Below are positions 1 through 8,004 of a DNA stretch of 64,000 nt, piece after piece. How positions within the stretch are numbered: the stretch's first letter is position 1; each line of letters begins with the position of its first letter. The notes under the pieces were generated by a model. It worked only from the letters and a program-made list of their open reading frames with translations. It was not told the origin of the DNA and did not search any database. The DNA lies in assembly GCF_022414575.1 (NCBI RefSeq), contig NZ_JADWYQ010000006.1:62001-126000 (forward strand), written 5' to 3'. Position numbers and translations under genes: made by a program. The DNA is from Streptomyces sp. MUM 178J. GTDB taxonomy: Bacteria; Actinomycetota; Actinomycetes; Streptomycetales; Streptomycetaceae.

Positions 1-111
1 GCCGGCCAGGTCTACCCCCGAGTGACGGAGCCGATCTTCTCGTATGACAAGTGCGCGGTGATCCTGGAGGACCTCGCGGCCGCCATCGAGAAGGCCGGGA
101 AGGTCGCCTGA
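1..111 (+). CDS. C-terminal end of an upstream gene (possibly siderophore synthetase desD)
   Basis: An open frame enters from the left edge and stops with TGA at 109-111, giving 36 residues that end in a charged helix (LEDLAAAIEKAGKVA). The fragment is too short to recognise a family. If the remembered S. coelicolor order holds, the gene before the GH20 hexosaminidase is desD of the desferrioxamine operon, and the fragment would be its C-terminus. That is inference from synteny only. It converges on the hexosaminidase gene. Confidence 0.45.
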   Translation, partial: AGQVYPRVTEPIFSYDKCAVILEDLAAAIEKAGKVA

Positions 112-118
112 CGCGCCG

Positions 119-255
119 CCCGCCGTCTCCGGCCGACACGGACCGGAGACGGCAGGCTCCCCGGCACAGGACCGGAGACGGCAGGCTCCCCGGCACAGGA
201 CCGGAGACGGCAGGCTCCCCGGCACAGGACCGGAGACGGCAGGCTCCCCGGGGCA
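119..255. repeat. Four tandem 29-bp repeats between convergent genes, with terminator potential
   Basis: The unit beginning ggaccggagacggcaggctc occurs four times, starting at 140, 169, 198 and 227, with a fixed 29-bp period and no spacers. The preceding bases at 119-133 (ccgccgtctccggcc) are nearly the reverse complement of the start of each unit. The first arm could therefore pair with any of the four copies to form alternative hairpins. The array lies between the stop codons of two converging genes, so a bidirectional terminator role is plausible. Confidence 0.75.
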
Positions 256-280
256 GTGGCCCCGGGGGCGCCCGCCTCCG

Positions 281-1918
281 TTATGGCGACGACTGCGACT
301 GCGGCCAGTCCACCTGCGGCGAGCGGTAGAAGTCGATCCCCATCGCCTCCAGCCGCGGTCCCTGCGCCGCCAGCCGCTCCCGGTACGCCTCCCAGTCGTG
401 CGCGGACGCGGGCGACCAGCCGAGTTCGGCGATTCCCGGCAGCCGCGGGAAGGCCATGAACCCGATGTGGTCGTCGGTCGAGATGGTCTCCGACCACAGC
501 GGGGCCTCGACTCCGGCGATCGCGGACGGCGGCGCACCCGGCAGCAGCGTCTCCGGATCCCAGTCGTAGGACCGCCGCACCTCCACATAACCGGCCCAGT
601 CCAGGCCCAGCGGCGTGTCCTTGTTGTACTTCATGTCGAGGTAGGAGCGGTCGGCCGGCGAGAGGATCAGCCGGGCGCCGTTCCGCGCGGCCGCCGCCAC
701 CCGCTCCTTCTCCGCGGCGCTGGTCTTGTCCCTGCCCCACCACTGCACGACCGCGCCCTCCACGGGCACGGCGGTGGTCAGCTGATGCCAGCCGACGACC
801 GTCTTGCCGTATGTCGCGACGGTCTTCTGCGCCCGCTCCATGAAGGCCACATAGTCCTGATGGCTGGTGGAGTGGGCCTCGTCGCCGCCGATGTGGAGGT
901 ATCGACCGGGGGTGAGGGCAGCCACCTCGCGGATCACATCGTCGATGAAGTCGTACGTCACCTCCTTGGGCACGCACAGCGAGCTGAAGCCGACGTCGGT
1001 TCCGGTGTAGAGCGGCGGGGCGACGCCGTCGCAGTTCAACTCGGCGTACGAGGCGAGGGCCGCGTTGGTGTGGCCCGGCATGTCGATCTCCGGGATCACC
1101 TCCATATGGCGGGCGGCCGCATGGCGCAGGATCTCCCGGTACTGGTCCTTGGTGTAGTAGCCTCCCGGTCCGCCGCCGACCTGTGTGGAGCCGCCGTAGC
1201 TCGCCAGCCGGGGCCAGGAGTCGATCACGATGCGCCAGCCCTGGTCGTCGGACAGGTGCAGATGCAGTTTGTTGACCTTGTACAGGGCGAGCTGGTCGAT
1301 ATAGCGCTTGACCTGCCCGACGGTGAAGAAGTGCCGGGAGACGTCGAGCATCGCGCCGCGGTGGGCATAGCGCGGGGTGTCGGTGATCACACCGCCCGCG
1401 ATGAGCCAGGGGCCGGGCTGCCGGGTGTCCTTCTCGATCGCGGCGGGCAGCAGCTGACGGAGCGTCTGCACCGCGCGGAAGAGCCCTGCGGGCTTGTGCG
1501 CGGTGAGCGTGACGGATCTGCGCGAGGAATCCAGGCGGTAGCCCTCGTCGCCCAGCGAGCTCGCGCCGTCGTCGAGCCGCAGCCGGATGGCGTCGGCCGT
1601 TCCGCCCCCATCGGTGACCGGCAGGGAGTAGCCGGTCGCGGGCCGCAGCAGCCCGGCGAGGTAGTCGCCGACGGCCCGGCCTTCCCGGGAGCCCTTGTCG
1701 ACGCGGATGCGGGTTTGAGCGGACAGTGCGTACGGGGGCCCCTTGGGCTGCACGGAGGCCGGTACGGGGATGATCTGGCCGAGCGGCCGCGCGGCGGGGG
1801 CGGACTCTCCCACGGCGGCCCCCGCACCGGTGATGCCGCCGGCCGCCACGAGCAGCAGCGCGCCGAGCAGACGGGGAAGTCGGGGAAGTCCGGGGAGGAG
1901 TGATCCGGGCTGACTCAC
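281..1918 (-). CDS. Secreted beta-N-acetylhexosaminidase, glycoside hydrolase family 20
   Basis: The 545-residue product is a GH20 exo-beta-N-acetylglucosaminidase that would split chitobiose and chitooligomers to GlcNAc outside the cell. A hydrophobic signal-like segment (LLGALLLVAAGGITGAG) lies near the N-terminus. A GH20b-type N-terminal domain and a TIM barrel follow. The catalytic Asp-Glu pair sits in HIGGDEAHS (about D346, E347), the hallmark of substrate-assisted GH20 enzymes. I chose the GTG at 1918 because GAAGGGA lies just upstream and the signal peptide follows directly; longer frames to 2278 read into the divergent gene. A dre-like site at 2002-2017 suggests DasR control. It probably corresponds to SCO2786 of S. 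coelicolor. Confidence 0.93.
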   Translation of the reverse strand: MSQPGSLLPGLPRLPRLLGALLLVAAGGITGAGAAVGESAPAARPLGQIIPVPASVQPKGPPYALSAQTRIRVDKGSREGRAVGDYLAGLLRPATGYSLPVTDGGGTADAIRLRLDDGASSLGDEGYRLDSSRRSVTLTAHKPAGLFRAVQTLRQLLPAAIEKDTRQPGPWLIAGGVITDTPRYAHRGAMLDVSRHFFTVGQVKRYIDQLALYKVNKLHLHLSDDQGWRIVIDSWPRLASYGGSTQVGGGPGGYYTKDQYREILRHAAARHMEVIPEIDMPGHTNAALASYAELNCDGVAPPLYTGTDVGFSSLCVPKEVTYDFIDDVIREVAALTPGRYLHIGGDEAHSTSHQDYVAFMERAQKTVATYGKTVVGWHQLTTAVPVEGAVVQWWGRDKTSAAEKERVAAAARNGARLILSPADRSYLDMKYNKDTPLGLDWAGYVEVRRSYDWDPETLLPGAPPSAIAGVEAPLWSETISTDDHIGFMAFPRLPGIAELGWSPASAHDWEAYRERLAAQGPRLEAMGIDFYRSPQVDWPQSQSSP

Positions 1919-2001
1919 AGGCGGGTCCCTTCGACGGGCGTCACATCCGTGTGCAGAGCAACCGAACGCTTGGCATGCGTACCGCGCGCCCCAACGGGGG
2001 T

Positions 2002-2017
2002 CAAGGTGTAGACCACT
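2002..2017. promoter_or_regulatory. DasR-responsive element (dre)-like palindrome
   Basis: The 16 bases caaggtgtagaccact match the dre consensus ACTGGTCTAGACCACT at 12 of 16 positions, including TAGACCACT. The site lies in the short divergent promoter region between the hexosaminidase gene (start 1918) and the DUF4429 gene (start 2049). DasR is known to repress chitin and GlcNAc genes and to be released by GlcN-6-P. The hexosaminidase is the obvious target; control of the DUF4429 gene is also possible. Confidence 0.65.
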
Positions 2018-2048
2018 TGCTCGTTCGGCGGATGGAAGAATCCTTCCC

Positions 2049-2981
2049 ATGGCGGAAATCATCCAGAAGGACGGGACTTGGGCGTTCGACGGCGAGACGG
2101 TGCGCATCGTGCCCGGCAGCGACCGGGGCGTGAGCCTGCTGCGCAGGGCGCTTGGCGAGGTCGCCGTTCCGCTGCACGCCCTGGCCGGCATCTCGTTCGA
2201 GCCCGGGAAGCGGTCGGGCAGGCTGCGGCTGCGACTGCGGAACGGCGCGGACCCGCTGCTCCAGATAACCCAGGGCAAGCTGGATGACGCCCTTGACCCC
2301 TACCGCCTCGTCGTGGAGGGCGACCGCAGCGGCGTCGCGGAGTACTTCGTGGACGAGGTCCGCAACGCGCTGCTGCTCGACCAGGTGGACGACGGGCCGA
2401 CCGGGCGCTATCTGCTGCCCGGCCCCGCACTGCCGATCGCGGCGAGCGCGGGCGACGGCACGGTCGCCTTCGACGGCGACCGGATACGGCTGTCGTGGAA
2501 CTGGAAGACCGAGGAGTCCAAGTCCTCGGGCGGTGAGCGGAGTCTGGAGCTGGCCGACGTGGAGGCGGTCGAGTGGCTGCCCGCGGCCGGGCTGGAGAAC
2601 GGCTTTCTGCGTTTTGTGTCGGCCAGGAGCGCGAACCGGACCCCGCCCAAGTACGACCCGCACGCAATCGATCTGTGGGGCTTCCGCAAGGACCCGCTGA
2701 TGGCCCTGGTGGCGGCGGCCGTGGCGGCCCGTCTGCCGCATCCGTACGCCACCGCAGCCCCCGCCGCGCCCCCCGCCTCCGCCTCCGCCTCCCCGCTGGA
2801 CGCCGCCTTTCCGACGGCGGTCGCCCCTCCCGCCACCGGGAGCGAGGCGGCCCCCCAGAGCAGCGACGATCATGACGCCCTGCTGAGGCGACTGCGCGAA
2901 CTGGGCGAGCTGCATCAGGCCGGGATACTGACGGACGAGGAGTTCAGCCTCGCCAAAAAGGCCGTTCTCCGACGTATGTAA
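2049..2981 (+). CDS. DUF4429 protein with C-terminal SHOCT domain
   Basis: This 310-residue cytosolic protein has two similar beta-rich halves (about 1-110 and 130-240), each starting with a pattern such as WAFDGETVRI or VAFDGDRIRL, typical of DUF4429. A Pro/Ala-rich linker of about 40 residues follows. The last 32 residues (LLRRLRELGELHQAGILTDE and onward) form a SHOCT domain, a short helix pair often found at the C-termini of bacterial proteins with oligomerisation or membrane roles. The function is unknown. It is transcribed divergently from the hexosaminidase gene and shares the promoter region holding the dre-like site. The ATG at 2049 overlaps a weak Shine-Dalgarno sequence. Confidence 0.88.
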   Translation: MAEIIQKDGTWAFDGETVRIVPGSDRGVSLLRRALGEVAVPLHALAGISFEPGKRSGRLRLRLRNGADPLLQITQGKLDDALDPYRLVVEGDRSGVAEYFVDEVRNALLLDQVDDGPTGRYLLPGPALPIAASAGDGTVAFDGDRIRLSWNWKTEESKSSGGERSLELADVEAVEWLPAAGLENGFLRFVSARSANRTPPKYDPHAIDLWGFRKDPLMALVAAAVAARLPHPYATAAPAAPPASASASPLDAAFPTAVAPPATGSEAAPQSSDDHDALLRRLRELGELHQAGILTDEEFSLAKKAVLRRM

Positions 2982-3058
2982 CCTTGATCACGCAGGATTC
3001 TGCCCGGAATCGGGCAGGAATCTTGCGCACGCACGGGCGCTGCCCTCAGTATCTACGA

Positions 3059-3337
3059 GTGCTCGAACGCCGCCCCCCGTCCCATGAGGACCTCATCGAC
3101 CACCTGGTGCGCAGCACCGCGCTGACGCGCGGCGAGGCCGCCCGGGTGGTGCTCGACGTGCTGGCGTACTTCGACGAGACGACCGAGGAGTTCGTCCGCC
3201 GCCGCCACCGCGAGCTCAAGGCAGGCGGCGCGGTCAACGCGGACATCTTCGAACGGATCGCCGCCGAGCTGCCACACCGTGCGGTGGCGCCGCCGGAGCT
3301 CTCGCTCCGCCAGCTGCGCCGCATCGTCTACGGCTGA
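3059..3337 (+). CDS. Small conserved hypothetical protein
   Basis: The reading frame encodes a mostly helical acidic/basic protein of about 92 residues, with HLVRSTALTRGEAARVVLDV and FDETTEEFVRRRHRELKAG as recognisable stretches. It lies between the DUF4429 gene and glmS in the same direction. The frame is open back to a TTG at 2984, but the first 25 residues look non-coding, so I chose the GTG at 3059. No strong ribosome-binding site supports either start. The alternation of LTRGEAARVV suggests a DNA-binding or HU-like helix pair, but I do not recognise a family. Confidence 0.7.
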   Translation: MLERRPPSHEDLIDHLVRSTALTRGEAARVVLDVLAYFDETTEEFVRRRHRELKAGGAVNADIFERIAAELPHRAVAPPELSLRQLRRIVYG

Positions 3338-3399
3338 GCGGCCTTCCCGGCGGACGGCCGGGCACACACCTGAACACTTCTCGGAGGGGCAGAAACTCT

Positions 3400-5217
3400 A
3401 TGTGCGGAATTGTCGGTTACATCGGCAGGCGTGACGTTGCTCCGCTGCTGCTCGAAGGTCTGCAGCGACTGGAGTACCGGGGCTATGACTCCGCGGGTCT
3501 GGTGATCACCGGGCCCAAGGCCGCCGGCCTGAAGATGGTCAAGGCCAAGGGCCGGGTCCGGGACCTGGAAGCCCGCGTCCCCAAGCGCTTCGCCGGCACG
3601 ACCGGCATCGCCCACACCCGCTGGGCCACGCACGGCGCCCCCAGCGACGAGAACGCCCACCCCCACCTCGACCCCGAGAACAGGGTCGCCGTGGTCCACA
3701 ACGGCATCATCGACAACGCCGCCGAGCTGCGCGCCAAGCTCGGGGCCGACGGCGTCGTCTTCGCCTCCGAGACCGACACCGAGGTGCTCACCCATCTGAT
3801 CGCCCGTTCCGAGGCGGACACGCTGGAGGAGAAGGTCCGCCAGACGCTGAAGCTGATCGAGGGCACGTACGGCATCGCCGTCATGCACGCCGACTTCGCC
3901 GACCGCATCGTGGTGGCCCGCAACGGCTCCCCGGTGGTGCTCGGCATCGGCGAGAAGGAGATGTTCGTCGCCTCGGACGTCGCCGCGCTGGTCACCCACA
4001 CCCGGCAGGTCGTCACCCTCGACGACGGCGAGATGGCCACCCTCAAGGCCGATGACTTCCGCACGTACACCACCGAGGGCTCGCGTACGACGGCCACGCC
4101 GACCACCGTGGAGTGGGAGGCCGAGTCGTACGACATGGGCGGCCACGACACGTACATGCACAAGGAGATCTGCGAGCAGCCCGACGCCGTGGACCGGGTG
4201 CTGCGGGGCCGTATCGACGACCGGTTCTCCACCGTCCACCTGGGCGGGCTGAACCTGGACGCGCGCGAGGCCCGCTCCATCCGCCGGGTGAAGATCCTCG
4301 GCTGCGGCACCTCCTACCACGCCGGGCTCATCGGCGCGGGGCTGATCGAGTCCCTGGCCCGCATCCCGGCCGACGCCGAGCCCGCCTCCGAGTTCCGCTA
4401 CCGCAACCCCGTCGTGGACCCGGACACCCTCTACGTCGCGGTCTCCCAGTCGGGAGAGACGTATGACGTGCTGGCCGCCGTCCAGGAGCTCAAGCGCAAG
4501 GGCGCACGGGTGCTGGGCGTGGTGAACGTCGTCGGCTCGGCGATCGCCCGCGAGGCCGACGGCGGCACCTATGTGCACGCCGGGCCCGAGGTCTGCGTGG
4601 TGTCCACCAAGTGCTTCACCAACACGGTCGTCGCCTTCGCGCTGCTCGCCCTGCACCTGGGCCGCATCCGCGATCTGTCGGTCTCCGACGGCAAGCGGAT
4701 CATCGAGGGCCTGCGCCGGCTGCCTGCCCAGATCTCCGAGATCCTCACCATGGAGGACGAGATCAAGAAGCTGGCCAAGGAGTACGCGGACGCCAAGTCG
4801 ATGATGTTCATCGGCCGGGTGCGCGGCTACCCGGTGGCGCTGGAGGCCTCCCTGAAGCTGAAGGAGATCTCCTACATCCACGCCGAGGCCTACCCGGCCT
4901 CCGAGCTGAAGCACGGCCCGCTGGCGCTGATCGAGCCGGCGCTGCCGACGGTCGCGATCGTGCCGGACGACGACCTGCTGGAGAAGAACCGCGCCGCCCT
5001 GGAGGAGATCAAGGCCCGCAGCGGCCGGATCCTGGCGGTGGCGCACCAGGAGCAGGAGAAGGCCGACCACACGATCGTGGTGCCGAAGAACGAGGACGAG
5101 CTGGACGCGATCCTGATGGGCATCCCGCTGCAACTCCTCGCGTACCACACGGCGCTGGAGCTGGGCCGGGACATCGACAAGCCGCGGAACCTGGCGAAGT
5201 CGGTCACCGTCGAGTGA
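3400..5217 (+). CDS. glmS: Glutamine--fructose-6-phosphate aminotransferase (isomerizing)
   Basis: This 605-residue enzyme makes glucosamine-6-phosphate from fructose-6-phosphate and glutamine, the entry to UDP-GlcNAc, peptidoglycan and chitin-derived aminosugar pools. The N-terminal MCGIVGYIG gives the catalytic Cys2 of class II glutamine amidotransferases, followed by HTRWATHG. Two SIS sugar-isomerase domains follow (about 290-420 and 460-600), with GCGTSYHAG, SQSGET and the C-terminal KSVTVE of the family. Its length equals the usual 600-610 residues. The ATG at 3400 follows GGAGGGG with good spacing. Location next to the hexosaminidase fits aminosugar metabolism. Many streptomycetes carry a second glmS elsewhere. 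Confidence 0.97.
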   Translation: MCGIVGYIGRRDVAPLLLEGLQRLEYRGYDSAGLVITGPKAAGLKMVKAKGRVRDLEARVPKRFAGTTGIAHTRWATHGAPSDENAHPHLDPENRVAVVHNGIIDNAAELRAKLGADGVVFASETDTEVLTHLIARSEADTLEEKVRQTLKLIEGTYGIAVMHADFADRIVVARNGSPVVLGIGEKEMFVASDVAALVTHTRQVVTLDDGEMATLKADDFRTYTTEGSRTTATPTTVEWEAESYDMGGHDTYMHKEICEQPDAVDRVLRGRIDDRFSTVHLGGLNLDAREARSIRRVKILGCGTSYHAGLIGAGLIESLARIPADAEPASEFRYRNPVVDPDTLYVAVSQSGETYDVLAAVQELKRKGARVLGVVNVVGSAIAREADGGTYVHAGPEVCVVSTKCFTNTVVAFALLALHLGRIRDLSVSDGKRIIEGLRRLPAQISEILTMEDEIKKLAKEYADAKSMMFIGRVRGYPVALEASLKLKEISYIHAEAYPASELKHGPLALIEPALPTVAIVPDDDLLEKNRAALEEIKARSGRILAVAHQEQEKADHTIVVPKNEDELDAILMGIPLQLLAYHTALELGRDIDKPRNLAKSVTVE

Positions 5218-5244
5218 CGACCGCCTGCGCGGTCCGTGTATGAG

Positions 5245-5287
5245 GCGGTCCCCCAGTGCGCTGCCACCAGGCGCACAGGGGGACCGC
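5245..5287. terminator. Bidirectional terminator hairpin after glmS
   Basis: gcggtccccc (5245-5254) pairs with gggggaccgc (5278-5287), and the inner gtgcgc (5256-5261) pairs with gcgcac (5271-5276) around a 9-base loop. There is one A/A mismatch. It lies between the converging glmS and acetate-transporter genes. Confidence 0.8.
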
Positions 5288-5329
5288 TCGTGTTCGCCGG
5301 CGTAGCCCTCAGCGCCGGCGGACAGCTGC

Positions 5330-5899
5330 TCAGCCAGTGGCCGTCACTCCCCGGCCGGCAGCTCGCCCTGAGAAGGCAGGCCACTTGGCAAGGGCCGCCG
5401 TCGCGCCGTACCAGGCCGCGAGACCAGCCACCGCGCCGACCCAGCCGCCCGCCTTCGCCAGCCCCTCACTCCCGGCGAACGATGCCACGCCGATGAGCAG
5501 CAACGACAGGAACAGCAGCCCGTAGACACCCTGGCCGAACAGACCGCTCCCCGCGGACGCGGCCGTCAGGGTCAGCGCCAGCAGCGCGAACAGCAGCAGG
5601 AACAGGCCGGCCGCCTCCGCCGAGACCTCGGCGCCCGCGGAGGCGCCCCAGGTGAACCAGAAGGCGCCGAGCCCGGCGAAGGCCGTGCCCGCGCCGCCGT
5701 GGCCTGCACGGAACTCCAGCAGTCCGACGACGAACAGGGCGACACCGCCGATCCAGGTCGCGAGGACGGCCGCGTCCCCCGGGGCCACGTTGTCGATGAC
5801 GCCGGTGTGACCGACCCCGAACGCCAGCAGGGTCAGACCCAGCGCGAGGTGGCCGAGAGTCGAAGTAGTAGCTCTTCCCGCAGAGACGTCGCTGTCCAC
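5330..5899 (-). CDS. GPR1/FUN34/YaaH (SatP) family acetate/succinate transporter
   Basis: The 189-residue protein has six hydrophobic segments typical of the small acetate uptake porter family, for example LGHLALGLTLLAFGVG, ATWIGGVALFVVGLLEFRAG, FAGLGAFWFTWGASAG and GLLFLSLLLIGVASFAG. The pattern GLLEFRAG followed by a FWFTWG helix is characteristic. It would sit in the cytoplasmic membrane and take up acetate or a related monocarboxylate. The GTG at 5899 is preceded by AAGGAG. It converges on glmS. Confidence 0.85.
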   Translation of the reverse strand: MDSDVSAGRATTSTLGHLALGLTLLAFGVGHTGVIDNVAPGDAAVLATWIGGVALFVVGLLEFRAGHGGAGTAFAGLGAFWFTWGASAGAEVSAEAAGLFLLLFALLALTLTAASAGSGLFGQGVYGLLFLSLLLIGVASFAGSEGLAKAGGWVGAVAGLAAWYGATAALAKWPAFSGRAAGRGVTATG

Positions 5900-6245
5900 G
5901 GCGGGCTCCTTCCCGTTCTGTGCAGTGGTGCTGCAACCCAGCGACCCTTATGTACCCTTCACAACCTCACAATCCACCTGTACGCGCCGGTAGATTTATC
6001 TGCGCCGGGAGGAAGTTGACGCCGCCTCACCAGGGTGGACGCGACCGAGACGGCACGGCGACACCCAGCCGCACGGGGAGGGAAGCGGGGGTGGTGCACG
6101 CCGGGCGGCGGCGGGCGCACGGGGGCGCACGCGGTGGGCGTCGAGCAGCGAGCAGACATGTCAGGGAATCAGCGACCGCGGTCACGGGCCACGAGGTCAC
6201 GACCAGAACCAGACCAGAACCAGACCAGGCCAGGCCAGGCCAGGG
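5900..6245. other. Intergenic region with short degenerate repeats
   Basis: I see no gene in these 346 bases between two leftward genes. Bases 6198-6248 are low complexity: tandem accagaaccag-type 11-mers pass into tandem ccagg 5-mers directly after the stop codon of the universal stress protein gene. The acetate-transporter promoter should lie in the right-hand AT-richer part near 5940-6010. Confidence 0.5.
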
Positions 6246-6767
6246 TCAGGGAATCACGATCACGGGGCGCTGGGCTCGGCGCGCCAGACGGCCGGCGACG
6301 GAGCCGAAGATTCGGCCCACGATGCCATGCGTGGAGCCGACGACGATCGCGTCGGCGGAGTACTCGCGGCCGACCTCTTCCAGTTCATGGCAGATGTCGC
6401 CGCCGCGCTCGACGAGGATCCACGGCACTTCGGACAGATAGTCGGCGCAGGCCAGTTCAAGCCCGAGCACCTCGGTGCGATGGTCGGGGACGTCCACGAA
6501 GACCGGCGGCTCACAGCCCGCCCAGACGGTCGTCGGCAGCCGGTTGGCGACATGGACGATGATCAGGCCGGAGCCGGAACGTATCGCCATGCCGATGGCG
6601 TAGGCGAGCGCGCGCTCGCTGGAGGTCGATCCGTCGAAGCCGACGACGACGCCGTGCCGGAACGCGGGGTCGCAGGACGGGCGCACCTCTTCCGCCGCCT
6701 GCAGGTCCGACATCGGATCGGCGACCTGCTTGCGGTCCGCGGGTTCGGAGTATTCGTGACCGGCCAT
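6246..6767 (-). CDS. Universal stress protein (UspA family)
   Basis: The single-domain product of 173 residues has a Rossmann-like nucleotide-binding fold: GVVVGFDGSTSSERALAYAI at the first strand and helix, and VVGSTHGIVGRIFGSVAGRL as the ATP-binding G-2x-G-9x-G-(S/T) motif, ending with RPVIVIP. Such proteins bind ATP and act in stress survival and dormancy. The ATG at 6767 gives a 35-residue extension before the domain; an internal ATG at 6713 is an alternative start. The upstream region contains tctatagatc, a possible promoter element. Confidence 0.9.
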   Translation of the reverse strand: MAGHEYSEPADRKQVADPMSDLQAAEEVRPSCDPAFRHGVVVGFDGSTSSERALAYAIGMAIRSGSGLIIVHVANRLPTTVWAGCEPPVFVDVPDHRTEVLGLELACADYLSEVPWILVERGGDICHELEEVGREYSADAIVVGSTHGIVGRIFGSVAGRLARRAQRPVIVIP

Positions 6768-7167
6768 CGGTGTCTCGACGAAGAGGGTCCTCTATAGATC
6801 TACGGAAGCGGAGCTGTGTCCGGGAATCACCTTCCCAACCCCATACCGCCAAGGGTACGGGGACACTCCTCTCCTGCCCAGAGCCTGCAGGCTCATGCAC
6901 GCCGTTCCCGGCGTTCCAGGGAGCATGCCCGAGCCGGCCCTGTATGGCAATGCCACGGCCGCCGCACGGGCCCACAGTCCGCGCCGCCCCGTGGCTCCGG
7001 GCCGGCCGGGATCCACGGGCGGCCGCCGCCGCGGCGGTCGGCGCCGCCTCACCACCGTCGGCGACGCACGACGCCTCCGCGACCGTCAGCGCCCGCGGCG
7101 GTCAGTGACCGGGAGGCTCCGCTCTTCGTTGGGCACTGCGCCACCCCGTCGCCCCCTGGGAGCATCC

Positions 7168-7620
7168 GTGTCTGCTGCACCGTCCGCCCCACGCTCGCGG
7201 CGGGCCAGGCGCCGCGCACCCTCCTTCGCCGCCCCCGGAGCCGCCCGGCACACTCTGCGCAGCCTCCGGGCGCCGGGCACACCGAACACACCCGGGGCCG
7301 CCTCCGGAGCCGACGACCCCGCCGGCGATGTGGTGCGCTGGGCCGCCTTCAGCTGTCTGCTCGTACCGCTCGTGCTGGTCGCGTACGGAAGCTCGGTCGG
7401 CGGAGCGGCCGCGACCGCACTGGGACTCGCGGCCATCACGACGGCCTGCCGCGCGCTGCTGCGCCACTCGGAGCGGACAGCCGCGCGTACGGCCTCTCGG
7501 GCGGCACGGCCGCCCGTCGCGGGAACGCCCGGGGCGCCGACCCCCCGGGCGCACCGCGGCGGACGACGCCATGGTGCAACGCACCTCCGACGACCCCTGC
7601 CACACCCCCCGAAAGGCTGA
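7168..7620 (+). CDS. Small membrane protein upstream of adpA
   Basis: The 150-residue product has a basic, Arg/Pro/Ala-rich N-terminal 65 residues. Two adjacent hydrophobic segments (WAAFSCLLVPLVLVAYGS, then GAAATALGLAAITTA) and a basic Pro-rich tail follow. I chose the GTG at 7168 because ctgggag precedes it and the frame upstream looks non-coding, although the frame is open back to 6895. It lies just before adpA in the same direction, as a conserved hypothetical does in other streptomycetes. The function is unknown. Confidence 0.6.
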   Translation: MSAAPSAPRSRRARRRAPSFAAPGAARHTLRSLRAPGTPNTPGAASGADDPAGDVVRWAAFSCLLVPLVLVAYGSSVGGAAATALGLAAITTACRALLRHSERTAARTASRAARPPVAGTPGAPTPRAHRGGRRHGATHLRRPLPHPPKG

Positions 7621-8004
7621 CGGGTTCGCACACACGCACCCGTATGTTTTCAGCCAACTTCCCGCCCCTGGCGGTTCCCTGGAGAAATGGCCTGCCAACC
7701 CCCTTGCCACCTGGGAAGAAAGGACCATTCGCGGCTCTGGCACCCTACGGGGACGGGCCATGCATGAGACGCGCACTTCCCTGTGGGCCCCGCGAGTGGA
7801 ACGCTTCGTGATCGAATGCTTCGCGCCAAGTTGCCATGTCGACATACCGGCGCATGCCGAACTTGTCACACCGGCACGACGGGACACAGTAGATTCGATC
7901 ATGAGATCGCCGGCTGGGACTCGTGCAAAAACGAGGGGAAAAGTGCAGGAGCGAAAGGCCCGAAAAGAACGGGGAGACGCGAACACCGAGGGGGGCTTAG
8001 CGTC
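7621..8004 (+). promoter_or_regulatory. Long upstream regulatory region of adpA
   Basis: These 384 bases hold no gene. adpA of other streptomycetes is known to have a long leader and to be regulated by gamma-butyrolactone receptors, BldD and itself. A TTGTCA hexamer occurs at 7863-7868, with TAGATT at 7890-7895, but the 21-base spacer is too long for a standard promoter. A single-mismatch AdpA-type box (TGGCCCGTCC on the minus strand) lies near 7757. I cannot fix the transcription start. Confidence 0.4.

Noticed and set aside
119..255. Possible CRISPR array (29-bp repeats)
   Set aside because: The copies are directly adjacent without spacers and no cas1/cas2 genes are near, so it is a simple tandem repeat.
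3338..3399. glmS ribozyme or riboswitch before glmS
   Set aside because: The leader is only 62 bases with no ribozyme-like conserved core; that ribozyme is known from Firmicutes.
3328..5148. Long open frame antisense to glmS (606 residues)
   Set aside because: It is the shadow of glmS on the other strand, rich in His/Arg/Gly/Val with no domain, produced by third-position GC bias.
7863..7895. Promoter TTGTCA...TAGATT for adpA
   Set aside because: The spacer would be 21 bases, too long for a standard sigma-70-type promoter; mentioned only as weak evidence.
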